Shown here: piece after piece, positions 46,323-54,759 of the stretch | How the letters are laid out: every line of letters starts with the position of its first letter | Position numbering within the stretch: the stretch's first letter is position 1 | Assembly: GCA_000783305.1 (NCBI GenBank) | Contig: JROE01000008.1 | Coordinates: 356,204-420,203, forward strand | Length of the DNA: 64,000 nucleotides | Direction of reading: 5' to 3' | DNA from: Sphingobacteriaceae bacterium DW12 | GTDB lineage: Bacteria; Bacteroidota; Bacteroidia; Sphingobacteriales; Sphingobacteriaceae | Program-made: the position numbers and the translations under genes | Notes under the pieces: model-generated | The model's input: the letters and a program-made list of their open reading frames with translations, nothing else | Told to the model about the DNA's origin: nothing | Database searches by the model: none

Positions 46323-47471
46323 CTAAAGTCTACTCTGCACCTGTACAATAAATAGATTGCCGTTGTAGGTTGTAGTGTTCTCGTACTGATGTTTATACCG
46401 ATCCATTTGTACACCAACTTGAATCCTAGCGCCATAATTCTTTAAGAACTCCAGTCCAAGCATAGGTGTGAATGTCTGTCGTGGGTTTGGATTCATACTA
46501 AAATTACGATCTAAATATTCAAATCGGCACGATGCTTCTATTGCGCTTAGATTCTTGTGTCTGATTTCGTAGCGTAGATTCGGTAAAAAGTAAAAGCCCC
46601 GAACTAGATAATTGTTGATACCCCCGATGCGCTCATCCTCCGACAATGACGTATAGAGGTTATGGTTTGTGGCCTGCTTACCCTCCAGTTGAAGGTCTAG
46701 ATTCCATTTTTGCGAAAACGGGATATTCCCTACGATATCTGCACCCCAGGCATAAACATTTTTTTTGACAACCTCCCCTACACCACCATTTAAACCGATG
46801 TTGACTCCATATTTCTTAGAAATACCAAAGACCAACCTCGACATATACTGTTTGCCATTATCGCTATCTGAAACTTGATTTTTGCCATTTCCATTTACAA
46901 CCGACACGGCATACTGGAATGGAAGATTTCCCAGTTGAAGCGTACCGCCTATAGAGGCCCCAATCTGAAAACTAGTCCATCCATTTTTTCCAAATTCAGC
47001 ATACTGGTTAGACCATTCCAAAGATTTAATGACATCTACTGGATAGGTCTCCTCAATACCGAACCAAGGTCTGAATTGTCCTATAGTAATCGCTATTTTC
47101 GGATTAAACGTATATTTGAGGTAAGCATTTTCGAGTACCCTTGTCTTCGGATCATTTTTGAAATCAGCTAGATTCACCAATGCTACGACTTCGGTACGTT
47201 TACTGATCTTGGCCTGTACCTGTGCACGCATGTACTTCAAGGCAAATGTATTGTCCGTTCCGGAATGATCGACATGATGTAAACCACCTACATCTACATC
47301 TTTAGCAAGACTCGTTATATAACGCGCTTGGAAAAGCCCCTTAAATTTAAACGTTGGATAATTTTCAAATTCTTTTCCCCAAGTACTATCCGGCACCTGC
47401 GCATATAAGGAGCACACTGTGCCGAATGTGACTAAAAAAAATAAAATTAGAAACGTAACAATACTTCGCAT
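46323..47471 (-). CDS. Outer-membrane porin (phosphate-selective porin O/P-like)
   Basis: 382 residues. Signal peptide to about residue 25 (SLYAQ), then about 16 amphipathic beta strands ending in an aromatic strand (NLFIVQVQSRL). The pattern FKLQARYITS and YLKYTFNPKIAITIGQFRPWFG fits OprO/OprP-like porins of Bacteroidota. It is first in the operon with a dicarboxylate symporter and sdhCAB, so it probably admits small dicarboxylates, not phosphate. The specificity is inferred from context only. Confidence 0.85.
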   Translation of the reverse strand: MRSIVTFLILFFLVTFGTVCSLYAQVPDSTWGKEFENYPTFKFKGLFQARYITSLAKDVDVGGLHHVDHSGTDNTFALKYMRAQVQAKISKRTEVVALVNLADFKNDPKTRVLENAYLKYTFNPKIAITIGQFRPWFGIEETYPVDVIKSLEWSNQYAEFGKNGWTSFQIGASIGGTLQLGNLPFQYAVSVVNGNGKNQVSDSDNGKQYMSRLVFGISKKYGVNIGLNGGVGEVVKKNVYAWGADIVGNIPFSQKWNLDLQLEGKQATNHNLYTSLSEDERIGGINNYLVRGFYFLPNLRYEIRHKNLSAIEASCRFEYLDRNFSMNPNPRQTFTPMLGLEFLKNYGARIQVGVQMDRYKHQYENTTTYNGNLFIVQVQSRL

Positions 47472-47646
47472 AGGCTACTAGGTCATTAGTTAAACACTGT
47501 CAATTGGTATTATTAGATACAATTCGTAGATAGTAATTGTTTTAGTTAAAAAAAATAAATTAGTAATCGACTACAGATACCCAAACCATTGGCAAATTTC
47601 ATTACCTTCATATCAGACATATCCCAGACATGATATAAGAATAAAA

Positions 47647-48111
47647 ATGTACTCATCCATCACCATACGATCATACCAAAAATCAGACAAAAGCGCGCTG
47701 ATTGAACTATTGAAACAAAATGTACCCACCTATTTTGCAGAAAGTGAGATCGAAGATTTTCGAACCTATCTAGAACATCAGCTAGAGCAGTATTTTGTCG
47801 CGGAAATAGATCAAACGATTGTCGGTGCTGGCGGTATAAATTTTGATATCCCTCAAAATATTGCTAAAATTAGTTGGGACTTTATTGCGACGGATTTTCA
47901 TGGAAAGGGTATTGGCAAAAAACTACTCGAATACAGATTAACTTACATTAAGTCTCTCTCCCACATTCATTTAATTTCTGTGAGAACTTCCCAACTGGCC
48001 TATCTATTTTATCAGAAAAATGGCTTCATCTTAAAAGAAGTAATAAAAGACTATTGGGCCGAAGGCTTCGATCTCTATTGGATGGAATATAAAGAGCACA
48101 CTCAAGAATAA
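47647..48111 (+). CDS. GNAT family N-acetyltransferase
   Basis: 154 residues. Motif A DFHGKGIGKKLLEYRL is clear, as is YLFYQKNGF near the C-terminus. A small cytoplasmic acyltransferase of unknown acceptor; the context gives no clue. Alone on its strand between the porin gene and the efflux operon. Confidence 0.88.
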   Translation: MYSSITIRSYQKSDKSALIELLKQNVPTYFAESEIEDFRTYLEHQLEQYFVAEIDQTIVGAGGINFDIPQNIAKISWDFIATDFHGKGIGKKLLEYRLTYIKSLSHIHLISVRTSQLAYLFYQKNGFILKEVIKDYWAEGFDLYWMEYKEHTQE

Positions 48112-48284
48112 CACATTTCAATCATAACTATTCAGAAAGACATCTACTAATTTGGTCAGTATATTCACAAGCTGACCTATTAGTTAATCTGTTAATTTTT
48201 GTTAAAAACAAACCAAATCTGTTTTTTTGGCGTTGTATATGCAATACGGTAACAAGAAAGTTGCACGGTACAGATTATATATTA

Positions 48285-49460
48285 ATGGAAAGAACGAAGC
48301 TATTTAATTTAAAATTTATTCCTCATGTTTTAGGGTTCCTAGCCATCAGCTTAAGTTTAGCCAGCTGCACTGCAGGAAAATCAGAAGAAAAAGAGAACAT
48401 CAATAAGGCGATTGCTCTACCTGTCTATGAAGTACAGAGCAGCGATGCAAGTACAGTAAAGGACTACCTCGGAACAATCGAGGGAAAGGTAAACGTTGAA
48501 ATACGTCCTCAGGTTGAAGGATTACTACAAGAGATATATGTCGATGAAGGTTCTTTTGTCCAGAAGGGACAAAAGCTGTTCAAAGTAGATGCTTCCACCT
48601 ATCAAGAAGATCTTAACAATATGGTAGCAACCTCTAGAGTGGCCAAAGCAAAGCTCGCCAATGCCCAACTGGAGGTAGATCGGTTACGACCTTTGGTACA
48701 AAATGATGTCATCTCTGATGTCAGACTTTCTGCTGCTAAATCCGAGTATGAAGTAGCCAAAGCCTCACTTGACCAAGCCAACGCTGCAGTGAGAAGTGCA
48801 GAAATCAACAAAGGATTTACGCTCATAGAAGCTCCTGTGAGTGGGTATATCGGTCGGATACCAAAGCGTATAGGCAATCTAGTTTCCAAAGGGGATAAAG
48901 ATCCTTTGACTGTATTATCAGATGTTCAGGAGGTATATGTATATTTTGCAATGAGCGAATCTGATTTCTTATATTTTTCGAAAGCCAAAGCTCGTGAAGA
49001 CAGCATAGCAGGCATTGAATACAATAATCACAATCAATTGACCTTTCCTGAAGCAACCTTAGTCCTTGCCGACGGAGAAGAATATTCCAAAAAGGGAAAA
49101 GTCGATGCAGTCAATGGTCAAGTGGATCGTACCACAGGAGCAATCTCCCTGCGCGCAACATTCCCTAATCACGAAAACATCATCCGTACGGGCAGTAGCG
49201 GTACATTGAAGATAGCCGAAATCAAGAAGAACGTCATTCAGATTCCACAGGTCGCCACCAACGAACTACAAGATCAAACTTATGTCTATGTATTGGACAA
49301 ACAGAATAAAGCTAAGCGGAAGACCGTAAAAGTCAATGGCAAAAGTAAGGCAAACTATATTGTGTCCGATGGCCTTACCGCTGGAGATCGCGTCATACTA
49401 AGCGGATTCGACAAAATTACAGAAGGATCGATTATTCAGCCGATTCCTCAAAAACAATAA
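48285..49460 (+). CDS. RND efflux periplasmic adaptor (membrane fusion lipoprotein)
   Basis: 391 residues from the ATG at 48285. A signal and lipobox (SLASC) make it an inner-membrane-anchored lipoprotein. Barrel-sandwich (lipoyl-like) halves are at VEIRPQVEGLLQEIYVDEG and LIEAPVSGYIGRIPKRIG, with a helical hairpin rich in Ala, Lys and Val (about 100-170) and C-terminal beta-barrel and membrane-proximal domains. It links the RND pump and the OMF of the following two genes, leaving a hairpin in the gap. Confidence 0.93.
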   Translation: MERTKLFNLKFIPHVLGFLAISLSLASCTAGKSEEKENINKAIALPVYEVQSSDASTVKDYLGTIEGKVNVEIRPQVEGLLQEIYVDEGSFVQKGQKLFKVDASTYQEDLNNMVATSRVAKAKLANAQLEVDRLRPLVQNDVISDVRLSAAKSEYEVAKASLDQANAAVRSAEINKGFTLIEAPVSGYIGRIPKRIGNLVSKGDKDPLTVLSDVQEVYVYFAMSESDFLYFSKAKAREDSIAGIEYNNHNQLTFPEATLVLADGEEYSKKGKVDAVNGQVDRTTGAISLRATFPNHENIIRTGSSGTLKIAEIKKNVIQIPQVATNELQDQTYVYVLDKQNKAKRKTVKVNGKSKANYIVSDGLTAGDRVILSGFDKITEGSIIQPIPQKQ

Positions 49461-49485
49461 CGTTACAAGACTCAATACCCAGCTC

Positions 49486-49507
49486 CTTCCTCTTTCAAAA
49501 GAGGAAG
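49486..49507 (+). other. Intercistronic hairpin between adaptor and pump genes
   Basis: CTTCCTCTT-TCAA-AAGAGGAAG, a perfect 9-bp stem with no following T-run, lies 25 bases after the adaptor stop and 37 bases before the pump start. It may stabilise or partly terminate the upstream message. Confidence 0.5.
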
Positions 49508-49544
49508 ATAGATATTCTATTGTCTATCCAAATCGATAAAAGAT

Positions 49545-52500
49545 ATGTTAAAAACATTTGTCAACAGACCAGTTCTAGCCACAGTAGTATCCATTTTATT
49601 GGTAATACTGGGTTTAGTCGGATTAAAATTACTTCCCGTTTCCCGCTTTCCAGAAATCGCTCCCCCAAGCGTAGTCGTTTCCCTAAGTTATCCCGGGGCT
49701 AATTCAGAGACAGTAGCCAAGAGCGTATTACTTCCCATAGAAGAAGCCATCAATGGTGTAGAGGACATGACCTATATTAAATCATCTGCATCCAACTCTG
49801 GTTCAGGATCCGTACAAGTCTTTTTTAAGACTGGCACCAACCCCGATGTCGCTTCCGTAAATGTACAAACCCGCATATCCAAGGCCATTAGCTCCATCCC
49901 ATCAGAGGTAAACGAAGCGGGTATCACCGTGATGCCCAGGCAAAGTGGGATTATCATGACCATCAATCTATACTCTGACCATCAAGATAGTGCCTACGAC
50001 GAAACCTTTTTACAGGCTTATGCCCAAATTAATATGATGCGTCCCTTATTACGCGTCGATGGTGTTGCGCAGGTATCTCGCGTAGGCGCTCGAGATTACT
50101 CCATGAGACTATGGCTCAATCCCGAAAAATTAGCACTTTACAATCTCGTGCCCCAAGATGTCATGAGCGCCATCAAAGACCAGAATTTTGAGATTGCGCC
50201 TGGAAAATTCGGGGAGACATCTGACGAAGCCTTTGAAACCGTAATTAAGCACAAAGGTCGATTTACACAACCCGAAGAATTTGAAACTATAGTTATCAAG
50301 ACCAATAAAGACGGATCGGTACTTTATCTTAAAGATGTTGCCCGAATCGAATTTGGAGCAACCAATTTAGGAAGTGATAACAAAGTAGATGGACACCCCG
50401 GACTCACACTTAACCTTACCCAAACAAGTGGATCCAATGCCCACGACATTGATATTGCCGTCCGAAAAGCGCTGCAAGAGATGTCAAAATCATTTCCAGA
50501 GGGGATTAAATATGATGTTACGTACTCTGTGAGAGACCAGATTGACGAATCGATTACACAAGTTAAGCATACCATTTTCGAGGCCTTCATCTTGGTATTC
50601 ATTATCGTATTTATTTTCCTACAGGATTTTAGATCGACCTTGATTCCTGCCATTGCCATTCCTGTGTCACTCATTGGCACCTTATTTTTTCTTCAATTGT
50701 TCGGGTTTTCACTCAATGTATTGACCATGTTTGCCTTGGTATTGGCCATTGGTATTGTGGTCGATGACGCCATAGTAGTGGTAGAAGCTATACACCAGAA
50801 AATGCACGCCACAGGACTTAAGGCCAAAGAAGCTACCCTCTCCACTATGTCTGAGATTACAGGCGCGATCCTTTCCATTACCATGGTGATGGCAGCTGTA
50901 TTCTTACCCGTAGGATTTATGGAAGGCCCAGCGGGAATCTTTTACAGACAATTTGCATACACCCTGGCCACGGCCATTCTCATATCCGCATTAAATGCGC
51001 TTACATTGAGTCCCGCCCTATGCGCGTTGCTCTTGAAGAATCCACATACCGGAGACGAGGGTACATCTCCAAAAAACAAATTTTCGACCTACAAACTACG
51101 TTTCTTCCAGGCCTTTAATACGTCCTTTGACCGACTCACAGGAAAGTATATTGATGCTGTCAAGTTCTTGATAAAAAAGAAAACTCTCGCTTGGACCGGA
51201 TTGATAATCATTTCTGTGATAGGAATTGTGTTAATGATAAACGCTCCCAAAAGCTTCATCCCTACTGAGGACGATAGCTTTGTCACATACTCGTTAGCGA
51301 TGCCCCCAGGAGCATCATTGGCTCGTACGACAGAAGTGCTTAAACGCGCCGATAGTATTCTCAAAAAAAGAGAAGACATAAAAGGAATGACCACCGTATC
51401 AGGTTTCAATGTATTGGACGGAAGTTCCAGTCCCGCATTTGCTGCAGGCTATATCAACATGTTACCTCATGCCCAACGCAAGCACATCCACAACATCGAT
51501 GCATTCATGGATACGATCCGTCATGACCTTGCGCAGATAAACGAAGCTAAGTTCACCGTATTCCCAAGACCTACGGTCCAAGGATTCGGTGATTTCGCTG
51601 GAATAGAACTCGTCCTCCAAGATCGTTTGGGCGGCGACATACATGATTTCAACACTATTGCAGATACATTTATCAATCAGCTCAATGCATTACCTGAAAT
51701 TAACAACGCCTATACTTCTTTCAAAGCTAACTTCCCACAATACGAAGTCAACATAGATGCAGTCAAAGCCAAAACGTTGGGTGTTGATATCAAGGAATTG
51801 ATGACCACTATCCGTGCCTACTTCGCTCGTGTCCAAGCGGGTGATTTTAGCAGATTTGGAAGACAATATCGAGTATACGTACAAGCTGACTTTGACTATC
51901 GTAAAGATCCCGAATCATTCAATTCCATTTTCGTTCGAAATAAAAATGGGAAGATGGTACCGGTCAGCACTATACTGACACTCGAAAAAGTCGTAGGTCC
52001 CGAAACCATTGCCCGATACAACCTTTACAATGCCATATCCATCAATGCCGAACCTGCCGATGGATATAGCACCGGGGATGCTATGAAGGCAATCCAAAAG
52101 CTATCTGATGAAAACCTTCCAGGCAATTACGGTTTCGAATGGACCGGGATGAGTTATGAAGAAAGCCAATCCGGCTCACAGACCACTTTGATATTCGGCT
52201 TAAGTCTATTATTTGTATATTTCTTGCTAGCGGCCCAATATGAAAGCTATATCCTCCCATGGGCTGTACTCTTGTCAGTACCAGTGGGCTTGGTAGGCGT
52301 ATATGCAACGATACTATTCGTAGGCCTCGAAAACAACATATATGTACAAGTTGGACTTATTATGCTGATCGGCTTGCTAGCCAAGAATGCCATCCTTATT
52401 ATCGAGTTCGCTGTCCAGCAGCGCAACAAAGGACTCAGTATCGTGGAGGCCGCAATTATGGGAGCTAGACTACGATTACGTCCCATCTTAATGACCTCTT

Positions 52501-52697
52501 TAGCATTTGTTGCTGGTTTAGTCCCTTTGATGTGGAGTGTAGGACCTTCAGCAATCGGTAACCATTCCATTAGTTTCAGTGCCGCCGGAGGAATGTTATC
52601 AGGAGTCGTACTGGGAATTTTTATTATTCCAATCCTATTTATTGTATTTAAGACGATAGACGAAAAGGTAAGAAGCAAGATAAAACCACAAGATTAA
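49545..52697 (+). CDS. RND multidrug efflux transporter, HAE1/AcrB type
   Basis: 1050 residues, the usual size for hydrophobe/amphiphile efflux-1 pumps, with two repeats of six helices and two large periplasmic loops. The proton-relay aspartates are in helix 4 (GIVVDDAIVVVEA, two adjacent Asp). The pattern of a GxxxG-rich helix LLAKNAILIIEFA is present. It exports drugs, bile salts or detergents in the AcrB manner using the proton gradient. It is flanked by adaptor and outer-membrane factor genes, giving a complete tripartite pump. No dedicated regulator is adjacent. Confidence 0.95.
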   Translation: MLKTFVNRPVLATVVSILLVILGLVGLKLLPVSRFPEIAPPSVVVSLSYPGANSETVAKSVLLPIEEAINGVEDMTYIKSSASNSGSGSVQVFFKTGTNPDVASVNVQTRISKAISSIPSEVNEAGITVMPRQSGIIMTINLYSDHQDSAYDETFLQAYAQINMMRPLLRVDGVAQVSRVGARDYSMRLWLNPEKLALYNLVPQDVMSAIKDQNFEIAPGKFGETSDEAFETVIKHKGRFTQPEEFETIVIKTNKDGSVLYLKDVARIEFGATNLGSDNKVDGHPGLTLNLTQTSGSNAHDIDIAVRKALQEMSKSFPEGIKYDVTYSVRDQIDESITQVKHTIFEAFILVFIIVFIFLQDFRSTLIPAIAIPVSLIGTLFFLQLFGFSLNVLTMFALVLAIGIVVDDAIVVVEAIHQKMHATGLKAKEATLSTMSEITGAILSITMVMAAVFLPVGFMEGPAGIFYRQFAYTLATAILISALNALTLSPALCALLLKNPHTGDEGTSPKNKFSTYKLRFFQAFNTSFDRLTGKYIDAVKFLIKKKTLAWTGLIIISVIGIVLMINAPKSFIPTEDDSFVTYSLAMPPGASLARTTEVLKRADSILKKREDIKGMTTVSGFNVLDGSSSPAFAAGYINMLPHAQRKHIHNIDAFMDTIRHDLAQINEAKFTVFPRPTVQGFGDFAGIELVLQDRLGGDIHDFNTIADTFINQLNALPEINNAYTSFKANFPQYEVNIDAVKAKTLGVDIKELMTTIRAYFARVQAGDFSRFGRQYRVYVQADFDYRKDPESFNSIFVRNKNGKMVPVSTILTLEKVVGPETIARYNLYNAISINAEPADGYSTGDAMKAIQKLSDENLPGNYGFEWTGMSYEESQSGSQTTLIFGLSLLFVYFLLAAQYESYILPWAVLLSVPVGLVGVYATILFVGLENNIYVQVGLIMLIGLLAKNAILIIEFAVQQRNKGLSIVEAAIMGARLRLRPILMTSLAFVAGLVPLMWSVGPSAIGNHSISFSAAGGMLSGVVLGIFIIPILFIVFKTIDEKVRSKIKPQD

Positions 52698-52746
52698 CAG
52701 AGCATGTTTATACCGCCTCCAAAAAAATCACGAAAAATACAAAAAG

Positions 52747-54216
52747 ATGAAACTTAAAAAAAATAAATATTATCTCCTTATCTCATTCTGCCTCATACTG
52801 ATTGGTGTACAGAGTTGCAAAGTCGGAGAGAAATATACGCGCCCAGACCTTCATCTCCCTAGTCAATTTCGAGGAGATACTTTAGACTACTTTGGAGACA
52901 CAACCAGTATCAGCCAAATTGCATGGAAAGATTTTTTCCATGACTCCACCTTACTTGCGCTGATAGACAGTGGTATCTCCAATAATTACGATATAAAGAC
53001 CGCACTTTTGAATACGCGGATTGCAAATCTTCAACTGCTGCAAAACCGAGCAAATTACCTACCCACCGTCGATGCTACAATTGCCAGTGCCAATAAGCAG
53101 TGGCGTTCCAAGGAATTTGGAAGTGGCCCGTCAGCAAAATGGTATGATAGGCATCAAAAAGAAGCCTCCGAAAACATGTTCACCTATCTTTCCCAATTCG
53201 GTACTGAGGTCCGTTTCAGTTGGGAACTGGATATTTGGGGCAAAATATCCAGTCAACGAGACCAGCTTATGGCCGAATATCTTGATACCCATGAAGCAAG
53301 AAATGCTGTACAAACTAACCTCATATCGAGCATTGCCAAAGGATACTTCAATCTATTGATGCTTGATGCAAAGATTGAAGTAGCCAAACGCAATGTACAG
53401 CTCAACGACAGTACACTCCGGATGATCAAACTTCAGTATGAGGCTGGGGAAATTACAGCATTAGCAATCCAACAAACAGAATCCCAAAGATTGCTAGCCG
53501 CATCACTCGTGCCCGAATTAGAGAAAGAAATTGCTATTCAAGAAAATGCATTGAGAACCCTAACAGGGCAAATGCCAGCACATGTGCAACGGATTAACAG
53601 CTTCGAACATCTGATTGCCGAAAATCAAGACATATCCTTAGGTTCGCCATTGGAAATTATACGCAATAGACCAGATATCCGAAGTGCTGAGTTTGGGCTT
53701 ATCGCCGCCAATGCCAACGCAAATATTCAACAGGCCTTGAAATACCCCACCCTCTCTATTGGTGGATCCCTGGGCGTGAATGCTATGTTACCCAAAAATT
53801 GGTTCAATATCCCCGGTGCCTTACTGGGAGGTATTACAGGTGATTTGGCCACTCCAATATTTAAAAACAAAACTCTTAAAACAAACCATGAAGTCGCCAA
53901 ATTAGAACGAGAAAAGGCCGATCTGACATTACAACAAACCGTCTTAGAGGCTGTCAGTGAAGTTTCCAATTCTATTATCACAGTAGAGAAACAACGCGAA
54001 CAACTAGAATTTGCTAAAAAAAGAGTAGCAAATTCCGCACTCGCAGTACGCAATTCAAACCTACTATTTAGAAGCGGCTATGCAACCTATCTAGAAGTCA
54101 TCACCGCACAAAGCAATGCCTTGAGCAGTGAACTAGATTTAGTAGAATTAAGACAGCAACATCTAGAATCTTACGTTGACCTCTACCGTTCTTTGGGTGG
54201 AGGCTGGAAAGACTAA
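52747..54216 (+). CDS. RND efflux outer-membrane factor (TolC/OprM-like lipoprotein)
   Basis: 489 residues. Signal peptide and lipobox (GVQSC, Cys about 24) anchor it to the outer membrane. Two OEP repeats (about 60-260 and 280-470) each give alpha-helical tunnel segments (e.g. LTLQQTVLEAVSEVSNSI). It begins 49 bases after the pump stop and completes the tripartite operon, ending at a strong terminator. Confidence 0.93.
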   Translation: MKLKKNKYYLLISFCLILIGVQSCKVGEKYTRPDLHLPSQFRGDTLDYFGDTTSISQIAWKDFFHDSTLLALIDSGISNNYDIKTALLNTRIANLQLLQNRANYLPTVDATIASANKQWRSKEFGSGPSAKWYDRHQKEASENMFTYLSQFGTEVRFSWELDIWGKISSQRDQLMAEYLDTHEARNAVQTNLISSIAKGYFNLLMLDAKIEVAKRNVQLNDSTLRMIKLQYEAGEITALAIQQTESQRLLAASLVPELEKEIAIQENALRTLTGQMPAHVQRINSFEHLIAENQDISLGSPLEIIRNRPDIRSAEFGLIAANANANIQQALKYPTLSIGGSLGVNAMLPKNWFNIPGALLGGITGDLATPIFKNKTLKTNHEVAKLEREKADLTLQQTVLEAVSEVSNSIITVEKQREQLEFAKKRVANSALAVRNSNLLFRSGYATYLEVITAQSNALSSELDLVELRQQHLESYVDLYRSLGGGWKD

Positions 54217-54222
54217 TATATA

Positions 54223-54262
54223 GAAAGTCCCATTTGTTGCATAAGCAACAAATGGGACTTTC
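54223..54262. terminator. Bidirectional terminator after the efflux operon
   Basis: A perfect 18-bp inverted repeat (54223-54240 and 54245-54262) with a four-base loop ATAA and a five-T run after it. It lies seven bases past the OMF stop codon and 26 bases past the end of the convergent thioredoxin gene, so it can serve both strands. Confidence 0.9.
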
Positions 54263-54288
54263 TTTTTCCTGGCCATCTAAAAACGTTA

Positions 54289-54750
54289 CTACTCCCTCAT
54301 CACCAATTGTTTTGCAATAAAATCCAATTCTTTAGGCTTCAGATATCCAGCATAGTGTTCCACTACATTCATCTCCCTGTCCAATAACACCCATGTTGGA
54401 TATCCTTTCGACTTCTCCCCCATCAGTTTGAGTGCCAAAGCATGTATTCCACTCCTGTTTCCATGAGGTAAATATCCGTAGATTCGTCCCTTAAAATTTA
54501 TGTCATCATTGCTCTCGGCATCAAAGGAAGCCACATACACATCTTTCAATTTGTTTTTACGCTTACCGAGCTGCTTTTTTTGCAGTGCACAATAGCTGCA
54601 CCAATCAGTATGTAGTAATAACAATACCGGCTTAGGGTCGTTTTCCATACTATCCTGTAATTCCTGAATAGATAGCATCTCCTCCTGAGCCAATATATTT
54701 AGCGGAGCAATCCACAACAACAAAAAAGATAGCAAGTAAACAAAACGCAT
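54289..54750 (-). CDS. Thioredoxin-family secreted protein
   Basis: 153 residues. Signal peptide to about residue 22 (NILAQEE). A thioredoxin fold with active site WCSYC (Cys51, Cys54), where SY is not the usual GP, so a reductase or metallochaperone-like role is possible. It is periplasmic by prediction. It lies nine bases after the TonB receptor stop on the same strand, so cotranscribed with it; a role in reducing or handling the receptor's Cys pair or a metal ligand is inference. Confidence 0.88.
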   Translation of the reverse strand: MRFVYLLSFLLLWIAPLNILAQEEMLSIQELQDSMENDPKPVLLLLHTDWCSYCALQKKQLGKRKNKLKDVYVASFDAESNDDINFKGRIYGYLPHGNRSGIHALALKLMGEKSKGYPTWVLLDREMNVVEHYAGYLKPKELDFIAKQLVMRE

Positions 54751-54759
54751 AATTTCCTC

